Assembly: GCA_050084515.1 (NCBI GenBank) | Contig: CM114273.1 | Span: 33,418,001-33,482,000, forward strand | Direction: 5' to 3' | Length of the DNA stretch: 64,000 nt | Source of the DNA: Blasia pusilla | Taxonomy: Eukaryota > Marchantiophyta > Marchantiopsida > Blasiales | In this document: positions 1 to 12,683 of the stretch, piece after piece | Position numbering within the stretch: the first letter of the stretch is position 1 | Layout of the letters: each line of letters starts with the position of its first letter | Program-made: the position numbers and the translations under genes | The notes under the pieces: generated by a model | Databases searched by the model: none | What the model was told of the DNA's origin: nothing | Seen by the model: only the letters and a program-made list of their open reading frames with translations

Positions 1-1056
1 CCTGCCGTCACATCCAACGTTAGTCGGTGCAATCTGTTGCAAATAGACATAGTCCCCTACATGGAACCTACAAATCCATGGTCGATAACCTCCACCCCGA
101 ATGGTTGCATACTGCAACATATCCCTGTGTTGAGCAATGGCAAGATTCTCAAAGGTTGTTGGCATAACTCTCCAAAAGAGCTTTGCCCGCTGAGAACACA
201 TTCTCATCCACATCTGTGGGTTGTCAAGGTTCACCACCTTACTAGACTCCCGACGAATTGCTGCTGGAAAGTCTAGATCTTGGCCGTATAACAGAAAATA
301 AGGTGAGAAGGAAGCCAAGGATGCTTGGCGACTGAACCTATACCACATGGCTAACCATGGCAACCGAATATCCCAGTCTCCAAGATGCCCCTTCTGTAGG
401 CCATACTTGCGCAATGCCCTCTTCACCGTCTGAACCACACGCTCAGCCAAACCATCCGCCTCTGGATGATCTCGAGACGTGGTCCAATGATCAATCAACG
501 CCTTGTCACACAAGACCTGAAACTCACCCTGAAACTCTGTACCGTGGTTGGTCAGCACTTTAGTTGATGCACCAAAATGACTAAGCACTCTATCAAGAAA
601 CGCATACGCCGTTCCCTCACTTGCCTTGTCAGGTAATGCCACCAACTCAATCCACTTGGAGAAGTGCTCCACCATCACCAACACATATCGATTATGTCGT
701 ATAGTCAACGGTAACGGTCCCGCAAAGTCCACACTCCAACGGTAATCCAACCCCATAATAGGCAAGGGATGTAATTTTGGTGTAGGGGCATTGAATGATG
801 CCCTCACCCGGTCACAAACCATACAACATGACACCAACTGATGCACATGAGTATGCATGCCACGCCACCAATACTGACCAAGGAGTAAGCTATACGTACG
901 CTTTACCCCAAAATGTCCCAACTCCTCATGGGCATGTCGCTCAATGCGCTCTCTCTGAGCCAAATGCGGCACTACTCATACTCTACCATCCTCCCACACA
1001 CGGAAAATATGTGTTCCCTCCAATCGATACCTCTTAGCACGTTGAAGAACACGTTC
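1..1056 (-). pseudogene. Copy A: Ty3/gypsy integrase, decayed, runs off the left edge
   Basis: Reverse-strand translation gives an integrase core: a GLDYRWSVDFAGPLPLT segment holding the first catalytic Asp, then VMVEHFSKWIELVA, then a DHPEADGLAERV segment holding the catalytic Glu. The second-Asp region reads LTNHGTEF, where TD(Q/N)G would be expected, so that residue is lost. The C-terminal domain (GDYVYLQQIAP) is cut by the window edge, so the PHD finger found after the same domain in copies B and C would lie outside. Stops and frame changes interrupt the reading frame. Integrase inserts the element cDNA into host chromatin. It follows RNase H directly, the usual Ty3/gypsy order. Confidence 0.85.
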
Positions 1057-2809
1057 TCACTCCTTGGCACTCACTATGCTTGGCACCCTACTGGTCCGTA
1101 GGAACTCCAACACCAACGCATCATCATGAATATCACGCTGATCCGTACCACCATCTCCAACCTTAGGATCTGAAGGCTGGCCACCTACCCTCTGACTAGA
1201 GTAAGATGTCACGTGGTCCTCCATACTAGAGTCCACCCCTAACCAACATAAAAAGGCAGATGCATGCCAACCTGGCACTATCTCCTCATCAACCTCGCCA
1301 TGCCATCTAGCCCCAGTTGCATCCTCTTGGCTAGTATATGGGTTCCTACTCAACCCATCAGTATCAAGGTTGGAAACTCCAGGTCTATGTACCACTTGGA
1401 AGTCATACTCCTGTAAGATAAGAGCCCACCGTGCAAACTTCCCTGTAAGCTTGTTAGACTCCATCAACCACTTGAGGGGCTGGTGATCAGTAACAAGGGT
1501 AAACTGTGTGCCAACAAGTAACACCTAAAGTGTGCCACAGCCCACACTACTGCCAAGCACTCTCCCTCATATGAACTATAACGCGACTCCGCTGCATTAT
1601 TCGAATGACTTGCATAGGCCACCACAAACTCAATGTGCTCATCATCATGTCGTGTCAACATCGATTCAAGTCCCAACCTACTCCAATCAGTATGTAACTG
1701 AAATGGGCGCCCTCTAATAGGTCTCCTCAAGATAGGCGCCGCCACCAACTGGGCCTTGAGCTCCACAAAATCTCTCTCTTGATCATCTCCCCAGTGCCAC
1801 TCCTGATCTGATTTCAGCAATTGGTTCAAAGGCTTTGCCATAACACTAAATCCCTTCACATACCTCCGATAGTAGTTCGCCAATCCCATCAATGCCCGAA
1901 CTCTACTCACATCTACCGGACGAGGAATAAGTGCAATAACCTCCACCTTTGCTTGCTGGACTCCCAAACCACATGGATAGATCACATGACCCAAGTACTC
2001 AACATCCTCATGGAAGAACTTACACTTTCCTGGATGCAAATGTAGACCATGAGCTTTCAACCGCTCAAACACAATCTGCAAATGTATGGGATGCTCCTCC
2101 ACCGTATTACTGAACACCGAGATATCATCAATGTAACACCGAAAAAAATCCAACCCTGCTAGGATTCTGTCCATCACTCTCTGAAACTCGGCAGGTGTAT
2201 TCTTCAACCCAAAGGGTAAGAATTTCCACTGGTACAAACAATCCTTGCCATGAGAGTTGACACCCCAAAATGCAATCTTGGCCTTGTCACTCTCTCGAAT
2301 CGGCAACTGATGGTATCTTGCCCGAAGATCCAAAGTACTGAAAATCTTTGCCTGTCCTACCACATCAAAGATCTCCTAAGGTGTAGGCATGGCATACCTA
2401 TCGACCTTGGTCTGCTGATTGATAAGACGTAATCTCCGCACATCCGCCTATTCGTGTAGTTGCCATGCACATCCTTTTTAGCAGGCATGACAATGGCTGA
2501 TGCATACTCTCCATGCAACAACTCCACTAATCCACCCTCTAAAAGGTCCAACGTCCTACTCTGAATCAAGTCCCTCTCCATATCACTATATCGGTAGGGA
2601 TGACGAAAGATTGGCATTTCACTAGCCAAATCAATCCGTATACCGGGTCCAACCAAAGCACCCAACTCCTTCATGCTAAAGGCAAAACAACTCCTATAAG
2701 CACGTAGGAACTGTGTCAAGCGTCGTTTCTCACCTCCCGTAAGCTTGGGCCCAAGTAATGGCTCCCAAGTCTCCTCCACTGGCACACTAGAGGGAGAGGA
2801 CGACGCCAT
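1057..2809 (-). pseudogene. Copy A: Ty3/gypsy reverse transcriptase and RNase H, frame-broken
   Basis: Two overlapping frames together cover RT and RNase H. RT shows FSTLDLRARYHQLPI, the FGLKNTPAEFQRVMD segment and the catalytic box YIDD, followed by the connection domain (SRVRALMGLANYYRRYVKGFS). RNase H keeps TDWSRLG (first Asp), YSSYEGECLAVVWAV (Glu) and VTDHQPLKWLM (Asp). The N-terminal part (2357-2809) is in another frame and joins near 2360; a further frame change lies near 1470-1520. The upstream neighbour is the methyltransferase module, an unusual partner on that side. The product would copy element RNA into DNA in virus-like particles. Several breaks make it non-functional. Confidence 0.9.
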
Positions 2810-2815
2810 CGGCTG

Positions 2816-3640
2816 CTATGCAACCCCCTCACAAGATGATACACCCTTAGCTACACCATCATCTGAGAAAATAACTCCTCCACCAGCATGAGCAACCAAC
2901 TCCACATGCCCAGCCATTACATCCCATTTACTCCAAGGAAGCAAAATACTGTTTTCCTCGCCCCCAGCCAATGTCTCTACCGTCCCGGTAGCCATCAAGC
3001 TCATCACAAGGGGTGGAAGACCCACAGACATAGTCCGAAGTCGATGCTGCTCGGCCATACCAAGACTCAAAATCCAGGTCAAACAATTCAGGTCCATGGC
3101 CTGACCCAACACATGACGTCGTGAAGCCTCATAAATGGAAGCAACCACTGTCACACCAGTAGCAAATCCCATCGCACCCTCTCTCTCATCAGCGTTAGGC
3201 TCCACCAACTGTCGCACATGAGAATCCTATACAAGCCCAGGACCACCTTCCCTATAGGCATGTGACGACGGAAAACTCACAAATGTGGGTAGTGCCATCG
3301 TAGGCACTACCCACATGGTTCACCACTGCCATGGGTGACCAATCAATAACCCTCACCACTTGAGAAAGTCGCCTTGTATCCAAGATACTATCCACTGTAA
3401 GGCAAGGATCCCATTGCAATGCATCATATCTTGACGTAGAACCTCCCTAGGCAACAAGTTTGTCCACCACAAGCGTGGACGATGTGCACGCGAGCCAACT
3501 CGTGCTGCATCCAACACCACCGCAGGTCCAATCCAAGACCGCACCTCATGAACACTCGCCATCATCCGGGTCCGAGTGTCACCCAAAAATGGAACATTCT
3601 CCAGAATGTAAGCTGGAGCACGTGCCTGATTGTCGTGCGC
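2816..3640 (-). pseudogene. Copy A: C-terminal half of DNMT3-type cytosine methyltransferase
   Basis: Segments correspond to methyltransferase motifs VI, VIII and IX/X. These are the LENVP(F)LGDTR region near 3570-3610, DAARVGSRAHRPRLWWTNL near 3455-3510 (compare DNMT3 motif VIII, with Arg-x-Arg and a Trp-x-Asn), and AMGFATG followed by SRRHVLGQAMDLNCLTW near 3080-3180 (compare the DNMT3 C-terminal GFP...LLG segment). The segments lie in two or three frames. The module is immediately upstream of RT and is separated from its N-terminal half by an insertion of about 1.1 kb. Motif assignment is by eye; order and spacing match DNMT3-type enzymes and not the permuted DRM type. Confidence 0.8.
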
Positions 3641-4735
3641 CTACTCTCCTTGAACGTTAATCTTGTTTGTTGCGGAAGCGTGCGTTCAGTAGGTCACGCT
3701 CTCAACGCTGATCTGCATCCAAACACGCACTTTGGTTAGTCGGGTCTTGGATCAATCAGCGGGATTACTTTCCGAGTTCTCGTCTCGGACTCTCTCTTCA
3801 AGCTCAACCTTCCTAGTTTCGCGGTTTCCAACACGGGCAAGTCTCGAAAGACTTGGGAGACTTTTCAGTCGGTTCGGGAACTGAAACGGCGTTTCGCGCC
3901 TAGCGGTTCCAACTGTCCGATGAACATCCAATGAGTTCCTCACCAAGACTCGCACGAAGTGAATCTCGGGTTGGAATCCAAGTGTGGCGTACAAAGTCCA
4001 CTCCCTTGGATCAGGTTTGGGTTTCGGGTTTCCGCGCCAAACTCCCGTTTCATCCGTGCCCTCAAACGCCGTTTGGCGCCCAAAGTGGGGTTTGTTTCCC
4101 GAGACATCTCAAAGAAGGTACTCCCCTTACTAGCACTCTGGGGATCTCCGGGGCCCCCTACATTTAGGGAAAGACACCGGGCCTCCATTGGCCCTCAACC
4201 CGATTGCTCTCTGAATCGTTTTCGGCCAATATCTCAGCCTGTACTTATGCGTTTGCTGAGATCTTTGGTGCGTTGGAAGCGTCTCAAGATCAGCTTTCCA
4301 ACGCGCCCTTACTTGTCCCAAACGCATCTTGGAGCTCAACGTTATGGTCCTAAACACAGTCAGATTCTCCCAAACGCTAGTCATGTTCCAAACTGGTTCT
4401 CACCTCTTTGGCAACCAACCTCCAAGACTCAACTCATCTCAAGTCTCGGCTCGCGTTTGGTCTAGGTTTCCTGGTCGCGACCACTAACGCATGAAACGCA
4501 AAACTCTGTTCCGCGTTTCGTCTCTTAGACTTTTCCAAGAGACTCTACCAAACGCCTCTCCAAAGCGCAAACCTCGCGGCGTGAGTTCCTTTGAGTTCTG
4601 ATGTTTCGCTTGGCGCATATTTGGTGTTGTTTGGTTATGAGGGTCGCGACACTGATGAACGTGAAGATGTCGTAACACTCATAACATCTCTCAAAACAAT
4701 CGAGACCTAGGGTCATGTAATCCCTCACCATGACC
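3640..4735. other. About 1.1-kb insertion/replacement inside copy A's methyltransferase
   Basis: Copies B and C run continuously from methyltransferase motif VI to the catalytic PC motif with only about 100 bp between. In copy A that interval is replaced by about 1.1 kb unrelated to the methyltransferase. It is G+C-richer than the flanks and has repeated words such as AAACGC and GGCGCC. No clear terminal repeats, target duplication or credible gene was found. A 168-codon plus-strand open frame at 3959-4465 has no recognisable domain. It could be a fragment of another element's LTR or leader. Confidence 0.55.
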
Positions 4736-5350
4736 AACACGTGTATGACCCTAACATGGCCATCCAGCAATCACCAAATCCACAGGACCAACCCTCTCAA
4801 GGTCCTACGCCCCCAACAATGCAACGTGTGATGGCAAAGCACGCTGGTATACACGAATAGTTGATGGCGGTAACAACTCTCGATATCTCCGCATCAACTG
4901 ACCAATATGTCGGGATGAGACTCTCTGGGCCGTCTCATCTCGCTCCACATAGACGTATCTCCGCACAAGAATACCGTCCTGCAACACTACATCCAAACCA
5001 GTGCTAATCCCACCAAAGAGATCTAACACAAAAATGCCCTCCGGCGGATACTGCCATACAATGGGTGTAGTATCCAAAGGGAATAACCCAACTGGACCAG
5101 AAGTAGGAGTCCGCCATGGAGCCTCCTCTTCCTCGTGAGGTATAACAGCCTCACACCAAGCCTCCTGCCGTAGTGCACCGCCTGAACTCCAAAGTGGCAC
5201 ATCCAACGATGAGGATGCTAGTGCTGCAAAACTAGGGACCTCCTCTACCTCCTCATGCACAGGAGAATCCATAGCAGAAAGGTTACCCTCCAAAAAGTCT
5301 CTTGGCCAAGTGACTACTCCACTAAAATGAGCCACAAATGCTAACACCGT
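4736..5350 (-). pseudogene. Copy A: N-terminal half of DNMT3-type cytosine methyltransferase
   Basis: The frame contains EGIFVLDLFGGISTGLD, which matches motif I (S-adenosylmethionine binding, compare LFDGIATGL of DNMT3). YVYVERDET follows at the motif II acidic position. Then comes VDLVIAGWPC, motif IV with the catalytic Cys, near 4745-4775. The codon after the catalytic Cys is TAG where copy B has CAG (Gln). About 90 residues of low-complexity acidic linker precede motif I. The next module upstream is the protease. The enzyme would add methyl groups to cytosine C5; this copy cannot make a complete protein. Confidence 0.85.
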
Positions 5351-5368
5351 TGGGGAAGACCCTCCTAG

Positions 5369-5830
5369 TCAAGCCCCATAAATAAACCTCATAGGAACCT
5401 GGCCCATACGTCCATCCTCGGACTGCCAACCAGGTCTATAAGACGTTGTCTCAGTCCAGTAGTCCATGTGAAAACCCATCGGATACAATACTGCTCCTCC
5501 AACTAGTACATCATACGACTCGGCTGATGTGACTACTGCAGGTACTCCCAACCGGGAGCTATCAGTTGCATAATCTGGTCTCAACTGTATAGACAACTCT
5601 CCCGTGTCATGAATTGAGACCTATCATTGGCTCCTCCAAGTGATGTTTGAATCTGGAATGGGCAAGGCTCAAGCTCTGGACTCCGAATACCCAAACCAAT
5701 ACATGCCACCTTTCCCAACATCAAAGGTTGGGCACTAGAGTCTAACAAGACTCTATCTGGTCTATACACATCTGTCCTGTAGGACTCACCAATCAGAATA
5801 TCCCACTGCGATTGTCCAACATACATGTAC
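5369..5830 (-). pseudogene. Copy A: retropepsin-like aspartic protease region
   Basis: Two frames give VLLDSSAQPLMLG, the position of the D-S/T-G catalytic loop here read as DSSAQ, and later ESYDVLVGGAVLYPMGFHMD, resembling the C-terminal flap of gypsy proteases (D-x-L-I/V-G). The region lies between Gag and the methyltransferase, as in copy B (17.5-18.1 kb). Its role would be maturation of the Gag-Pol polyprotein. The call rests on position plus these short motifs, so it is less certain than RT. Confidence 0.6.
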
Positions 5831-5879
5831 CAGGTGTAAGCCTCTCCCGATCAATGGCTGGCCGCGCTGGTAATACATC

Positions 5880-7660
5880 CATCTTCGTCGATGCTGCCTA
5901 CCAAGTAGCACTAGTACTCAATGCTACACCTGACATAGAGGGTCGCTCCACCGCAACACCCTGATCCACCTCACCACGTGTAGCAGTAACACTCCCACGA
6001 TCACACAACGTGGCTGCTAGCTGAAATACATGAGCTAAGTCAACTTCTAAAGCCATCAGCTCCGTGGCTGAAAATAATGGGGATCCCAACACTGAAGTTG
6101 CCATCCACAATACTGCAATGGATGCTGCATTCGTGTCTACTACATGCGATGTAGATGCCTCAATCCCCACTGTAGGCTCAATAGGCTGCGTAGGAACCAT
6201 GGATGGAGTCCTAAGCACCTCCGACAACAAGAATGACTGGGGAAGCCTAGCTTGCCTCCCAGCCTCACCCCTCTGTGGGTCCAACTCCACAGTAGCACCA
6301 CGTGGCTTTGACGCTCAAGTGGCTCCTCTCGTAACTGCAGTTGATGCCTCAACCTGTGCTGCACTTGCCATGTAAGAGAGATCATCCCCTCCATAAGAGG
6401 TGGAAGCCCGTGCTCCCGAACCTGCTCTACGCTGGATACCAGCCATAGTAGCCAACCTCTGCTCCAACTGCTCAATTCTGGCAGCCATAGCTAACTCTGT
6501 CGTAGTGGTAGGGGTAGCCACCATAGGCTCTCCAACCGCTGGTCCACCTCTACCACCCCTACCACCTCTACCATCTCGGCCTCTCGGAGCTACTCCAACA
6601 TGGCCGCGGCCTGATCTCAACTCTGGATGAAGATCAAAGCAACGCTCTCGAGGATGACCTGGTCTTCCACAATGATCACACTGAGTTGGGGTTGACTGAG
6701 ACCCATCCTCCAAAGTTGGTCTCCCATCCTCTTGGGGACAAAACCTCCTAACATTATCACCTCCACATGTCCAACATGACTATCCTTGTTGCGGGGCAGC
6801 AAATGAAGGCAATGGTCTCTGCGCAAGTGTCCCTCTAGGACTTGACTGAGGTCGTGTGTACCCCCCACTACTACTACTACCACCACCACCACTACTACGA
6901 GACTGTGAGATGGACTACTGAACACGAGAAGTAGTAGTTGTATCCCTACTAAATGTGGATGTCACCACTCTCTCCTCCATCATGTTAAGCTCAAACTTCT
7001 CAGATAGAGCAAACACATGGGCCAATATGGGTGAATCATCACTCATAAGAGTAGCATTGCATACCCTACGGCGCAACTCTCTATCCAAGATCCCATACCA
7101 AAATTGGACTGCCTGAGCCTCAGTCACACCTTGGGTAACTGAAATCAAGCTTTGCAAATGAGTGTATGCCTCACGAAGACTCTCACCAGTCTTTCATTCA
7201 TATTCCTGAAGACTCCTCAACTTCTTTGTCTTCACTCCCTGATAGTTCTTCTTCAACCTCTTGAAGAACTCTACAACCGGGCTGAATGATGGTGGGGCAC
7301 TAGTACCTCCACTAGTACCTCCATGGGTACCTCCACCGGTACCCCCACTCCGGCTCGTACTCGTACCACTCAACGTCGGGCTGGCTGACAGAGTAGGAGC
7401 ACTACTACCAATACCACCATGGGTGATAGACACATAGCCTGGAGACCAATATTTTCTCCACGCCTCAATCTCAGCAACATGGTCCCTCCTAAACTCATGG
7501 TAATCATCCATGGGTGGTCCCTCCAAGTGTTGAAACAACCCCTTCCAAGCCAAGAAGGGTGTAAACAACGTGGCGTTCCGTAACATCTGCATATCACACC
7601 ATGTATCAAACTCCTGAATGAAGTCCTCCAAATCAATCGTGTCCAATGCACCCGAGTATT
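5880..7660 (-). pseudogene. Copy A: Gag with CCHC zinc knuckle, frame-broken
   Basis: Four overlapping frames assemble into a Gag. The N-terminal part (7194-7646) starts MDTIDLEDFIQEFDTWCD. The capsid-like part (6915-7157) contains GVTEAQAVQFWYGILDRELRRR. The nucleocapsid knuckle at about 6640-6680 reads CDHCGRPGHPRERC, a perfect C-x2-C-x4-H-x4-C. It is followed by an Arg/Gly-rich tail (GRGGRGGRGG) and a Gln/Glu coiled-coil-like stretch. A homologous Gag piece occurs at 30.36-30.68 kb. Gag would package element RNA. Multiple frameshifts are present, one beside a TAG/TGG microsatellite-like run near 6870-6900. Confidence 0.8.
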
Positions 7661-10159
7661 ATCGTGGGCCCTTCATGGCCCCATATATCCTGTCCATGTC
7701 CCAAATCAATGGAGCCGCAACACTCGATAACAACGTAGAAGACTCGGTGTTTGGAACACCCTCTTCCTCCTCTTCATCAACCGTCGGAAGTGGAAAAGGT
7801 AGCCAACACCTCTATCCACTCTGTGTAAAATCACCGCTATCCGCACCACGGTCCCCAACCAAACCACCAGATAGCTCCGTGATGACCAACGCGGATGCCG
7901 CTCCACCACCAAATCACCAGCAATAAGTAACCAAGTGACGTCGATGTCGCTGTACTATTCTAGCTCTACTAGCTTTGGGTGTAGCCAACCTAACTTGTTA
8001 TCACCACAAGAAGCCTCCCACGGTCTACTGATCATCACTCCAGCCTCACTACTAGTAGCACACACGAGTAAAACTACTATGGAAATTAGCGTCAATCCTA
8101 ACAATGGGCGCCAAGCAAGAAGCAATGATGGAAGGGATCCAAACACATTAAGTCCAACGACAACCCTCCAATCGCAAATGGAAATCAAGGTAACAATCCA
8201 CCAAATGTGGCGCCCCTTGAATCCACAAAACCCACCACACAATTCTAACGCAATACCTACTCCGCGGCTGGTCGATGACGTGCTAGTCGCACTCGCAGCA
8301 CCTGAAAATATCACCTGCATGGAGAGGCTACACCGTACTATGCGCTAGAGGTCCATCAACCAAAAACCGAGATGCATAAAGCGCCTAACGCATCTCCAAA
8401 TAGCACCAAATGAGCTACACTAGTGTGTACACTGGCATAGTTAAGAACTCAGCACTTAAGCTCCTTGCTCCTTACTCCGCCTCTCACACCCACTTGCCCC
8501 GAGCTACCACGAGTTGCCTCGAAGCCTCGAAACGCCGAAAAATGCTCGAGACATGCCACGCTTCGCCATGCCACGCTTTGCCATGCTTCGCTATGGAGAG
8601 AGGCCCAACCAGGGCACCCCCAACGGGATAGGCGTCTCCAACAATGGACGAATCACCAACCAACCAGCCCCTCCGATCTACTGTCCACCATAGCCAGACC
8701 TTGAGCTAGTCCGCAAAATTTTGATCAGCAATTACTCCACAAATCTTCAACCAAAATTGAATTTTTTTCAACCAGAATTCAATTGGCCCCCATAGCTATC
8801 TCTCCACAAAAAATCAGCTACAATCAAGCTCTGTACTCCAAGCTAAAAATCAGACAAACTTGCTGTCCATACACCTCCATAATCGCAAATCCGACAGCGC
8901 TTCCGCCCATATTCATGCACAAAGAAATCCGCAACGCTCCACACACTCAAGAAGATAGCTTCACATGAGATCACAATACAGGTAGCAAGAGGAACCTCTC
9001 ACCCGATCTGGATGAACTTCAACAGAGCTTCCGCACTCCAAGCTCTCCACATTAGAAAACCGTCGAATACGAACCAGAATCTTCAATCCTTGATAACTTC
9101 CAACTCCCTTGACAAAATCCGGAGATCTAAAGCGCGTTGGAAAGCTCTCAGCAAGGCGCTTCTTTCCCAACCAGCCACGCACCAGATTCCCACCTCCAAC
9201 ATAGGCCACAAGCCATAAACATCCACGGTTGAGTACACAATCAGCCCTAACTAGATCCTATTGATCCACGATCAAAGCTACCATCAATCTACTCCAATTC
9301 TTTGAGTGAAATCTGTGAAAGACCTACTGTCATAAAACACGTATAGAATCACATACTATCGAGCCAAAGCCACTCCACGATGGGAGAATCCAGGTCGAAG
9401 CTTGCTGGAACCACCATAGCCAAGAGCTGTACTCACTACCAAGGCTAACTCCCAACGCAATAGGCTCAACTCAAAGAACAAACTGTTCTTTGAGTGCACT
9501 CCACGCTATATCCTCCAACCTAAGAGCGGGCCTTACTAGAAAAGTCACCCTCAACGGAATAACCCCCAACCCTATGTATGAAACCGTATCTCTACCTAGA
9601 CACTACGGCCCTACATAAGGTACGGCCTCTACTAGCACACTATACTCTACGACATAATCCGTATGGTCATGACACCATCAAATACGCTAAAAAAGGGCAG
9701 TAAAATTCAAATCTCAAATATCATACATTGAAAAAAATAAATATCATGTATAAATAATAAAGAAAGGATAAGAAAAATTTCAAAATATTAGAAAACACAT
9801 AAACTCCAAATTTGGATAAAGAAACCCTAAAGGTAACATAAGTATGATTAAAGAAATCATTGAAAAAAAAGTTAAACCAAAATACTCAAAAATAATAATG
9901 ATAAAAAATTAACTCTATCCTAATGATATTTGTAAGTTATACATTTTATAAAATAAGAAATAAAACTTAAATATTTAAATTTTGTACTTTTTTAAAATAC
10001 TGAAATAAAATTGATACAGTGAGAGGCTAAGACGCCGAGACCAAATTTATAGTGAACTAAGATTGCGCATCAACGAAGAGAGGCTAAACGCGAATGCCTG
10101 GTAGAGCGGCAAGAAGATCAAGCTCTTCAAGTGTTGGACTTGAATGAGGCCATTGCATT
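7661..10159. other. Leader region upstream of copy A and flanking AT-rich DNA, no gene seen
   Basis: No supported gene. 7.66-9.6 kb has the base composition of the element and is probably the untranslated leader and 5' part of copy A. A canonical tRNA-Met primer binding site and a 5' LTR were not recognised. 9.69-10.02 kb is strongly AT-rich and unlike both neighbours. A degenerate run of ATGCCACGCTTCG/TTGCCATGC words lies at about 8553-8600. Confidence 0.4.
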
Positions 10160-11034
10160 TGTCGTGCGAATACACACCACTGCCAACATACATCGGCTCT
10201 CATGCACACACATGTCTAAGATCCATCTAGCTATGAATCCTGATATCTCTACACATGAACGGCTGGACAACCCCAATATAAAGTTGAATACGTACTGTAA
10301 ACTTTGATGAAATCCGCAATAAACCTTGCTTCATCCAAACAACCATATTCATGAATCGAATATACACTATTGTAACAACAAGAGAAAGTGTAGACAAGGA
10401 CTCCCAAAATATATGTGATCTTCCTTATTGATTGCTCCTAGCCCACTCTTCAAGAAAGAATCCAGGCTCAATACACGTAAGCTGCATCGTATCACGGATC
10501 CCAACACGTGTCTGCAATCCTAAGGAGATGAGCTCCAAATGAGTGTCATCCGAGGTTTACCCCCTTTGGGCATCTCCATCGGTGACCTGTACACACATGT
10601 CACCTCCCTCCTAGTAGGTCACTGCCCACCTGTAGTACACACATACTAGCTCCCTAAAAACTACACATGTGGTCCCCTCATGAGACCACCTACCAACTAA
10701 CCTGCGACCTTATAGGTCCACATGGAGTCATACGTGGCTGGGAAGGTAAACCTCTCCAAGGTTGACACTCATAAAGGGAAGGATGACCTAAATTCGTAGG
10801 TCACCTCCTAAGAGCAGGTCACATATGACCTCTCAAAATAGGGAACTACAAGATCCCTCTAAGGCCTCCATACTATCTTGCCCTATGCCGCATCTACCAT
10901 GATAATTGTCGTGCGAATACATATCTTTGCCAACATACATCAATTGTCATGCCCACACATGTCTAAAATCCATCTATCTATGAATCCTAAAATTTCCACA
11001 CATTAGTGATTAACAACCCCAATCTCCCCCCTAG
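10160..11034 (-). repeat. Copy C: putative 3' LTR region with duplicated 118-bp segment and polypurine tract
   Basis: A segment starting TGTCGTGCGAATAC occurs at 10160-10277 and again at 10907-11024. It resembles the 135-bp segment at the edge of copy B's LTR. The second occurrence abuts a pyrimidine run (AATCTCCCCCCTAG), which on the element strand is a polypurine tract, and then the DNA that leads into the PHD/integrase of copy C. The 630 bp between the two occurrences would be the rest of the LTR but does not closely match copy B's. Exact LTR ends are not fixed. Confidence 0.5.
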
Positions 11035-11199
11035 TTGGTGGTTAGGTCCCTCTAACTCCACATAGCCTACAAAACAAGTCTAAATGCTATGCATCTTTTT
11101 GGCGCTAAGATCAAGAGGTTCGGTGCTATGTTGCCCTGTTGTTAGTCACATTCCTACAATCCATAACATCAAGAGTCATCTTGTAATCTACCTATCACA

Positions 11200-12070
11200 C
11201 TATGTACATCAGGGATAAATCCAACGTCCTTGAGGAACCAAGTCAAGAGGCGGCGTCAAACATGACATATGCCATCCTCGAGAACACCCATCATAGACTA
11301 CCATCGTGGTTGCGCCTCTGGCAGACCCACACAACATGCATCTCAAGCTTGAAGGAACAACTGCCAAGCTTGGATCAGTACTCCCATCCATGTTTGCAAG
11401 ATGTCATGGCACACATTTACGCACATGATCTTTCCAAGCGGTACCATCATGACCCTCTAAAACAAGGACTCCTAAAGGTAAAATCTCTCGCACTTGCAGA
11501 ATAGTGCATTGTGCCATCACATCCAATGTTTTCGGCATTGTCTGTTGTAGGTAGACATAATTGCCAAGATGGAATCATTGAATCCCTGATTGATAGCCTC
11601 CTCCACACGTAGTTGCGTACCTTAGAGTATCGCGATGTTGAGCCATAGCCAAGTTCTCAAATGCTATAGGCATGACTCTCCGGAAGAGCTCAGCCCGTTA
11701 AGAACACGCTCGCACCCATACGTCTGGATTTTCGAGGTCAAGTACCTCAACCACATCTCGTCAAATTGACGACGGTAACTTTGACTCTCTCCCATAGAAC
11801 AAGAAATACGGTGAAAATGATGTCAAGGATGCATGCCGACTGAAGCGGTAACCCATCGCCAACCACGGAAACTGTAGGTCCCAATCTCCCAAGTGTCCTC
11901 TCTAGAGTCCATACTTGCGCAATCCTTTCTTCATTGTCTACACAACTCTCTCTGCCAAACCATCTACCTTCGGATGATCTCGAGAAGTCGTACAATGATC
12001 TATCAATTCTTGATCACACAAGGCCTGAAAGTTACCCCTAAACTCAGTATGTATATACCTTGGTCTGTCA
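11200..12070 (-). pseudogene. Copy C: integrase C-terminal part and PHD finger
   Basis: 11209-11391 encodes CMLCGSARGATTMVVYDGC followed by SRGWHMSCLTPPLDLVPQGRW, a PHD finger in which one zinc ligand is now Tyr (VVYDGC, against VCDGC in copy B). The last Cys pair is partly lost (IYP and a stop). Upstream, 11395-12070 is decayed integrase including RDHPKVDGLAERVV. The sequence stops at 12070-12074 where copy B is inserted, and resumes at 18915. PHD fingers read histone H3 tails; here it would tether integrase to chromatin (inference). Confidence 0.75.
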
Positions 12071-12074
12071 ACAC

Positions 12075-12682
12075 TGTCGTGCGCATACATATTGCTACAC
12101 AACATACATCGATCGTCACATCTACACCACACAACACCGATCTTCCCCAACCACGGGTCGATCCACACATGTACAAAAATAAACTCATACATATACATGG
12201 AGATCACACAAAAATAAAGAGTAGTAAAAACGGCACACCCGGCCTAAAACTCCACTCCTCAATCTACATCGGCATATCGAGCCTCGTCCACCCTGTGCTA
12301 TCAAGAAATCCGGACGCTAGCACCCTAGTCCTAGCTCACACACATACAAGGGAGGTGCTCCAACGGCCCAACATGAGAACGATGGCTTAGGAAAGCCATC
12401 TTCCTCTCTTATATAGGTTGGGAAGAGCCAAAGGCTCTTCTCCTAAGAATACCCTTCCTTGGTAAACTCGACACAGTTACAGGGGTAGATGACTGGTCAA
12501 CAAGTCACCCTATTTGTAAAAGACCTCAACATTAAAGTTGATGTAAAACGACGTTCCTGACACAATGGACCTATCCTCAACCTCATCCGACACTGTGGGA
12601 CAAAGTTACACTCAAGATAGTCCGCTGGCTCCTACGCCCTATCCACGATAGATCTCGGCCTATCGGCTACTCAGATGTGACA
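12075..12682 (-). repeat. Copy B: left (3') LTR, 608 bp
   Basis: Bounded by TGTCGTGCGC and GATGTGACA, giving TG...CA ends with a 4-bp inverted repeat (TGTC/GACA). Positions from about 12211 to 12682 match 18437-18914 at the other end of the element. The first 135 bp are repeated at 12686-12820. The outer left end is defined by the target duplication. Confidence 0.75.
12405..12420 (-). promoter_or_regulatory. TATA-like box in copy B LTR
   Basis: On the element strand the LTR reads CCTATATAAGAGAGG here, about 270 bp from the LTR's U3 end. The same word is kept in the other LTR near 18635-18650. It is a plausible core promoter for element transcription; no expression evidence. Confidence 0.4.
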
Positions 12683-12683
12683 G

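Noticed and set aside
3959-4465. 168-codon plus-strand open frame in the insertion of copy A
   Set aside because: No domain, overlapped by open frames on the other strand, and Arg/Pro-rich translation typical of G+C-rich non-coding DNA.
7955-8348. Opposed 121- and 137-codon frames
   Set aside because: No domain; they lie in the presumed untranslated leader of copy A and lack homologues in copies B and C.
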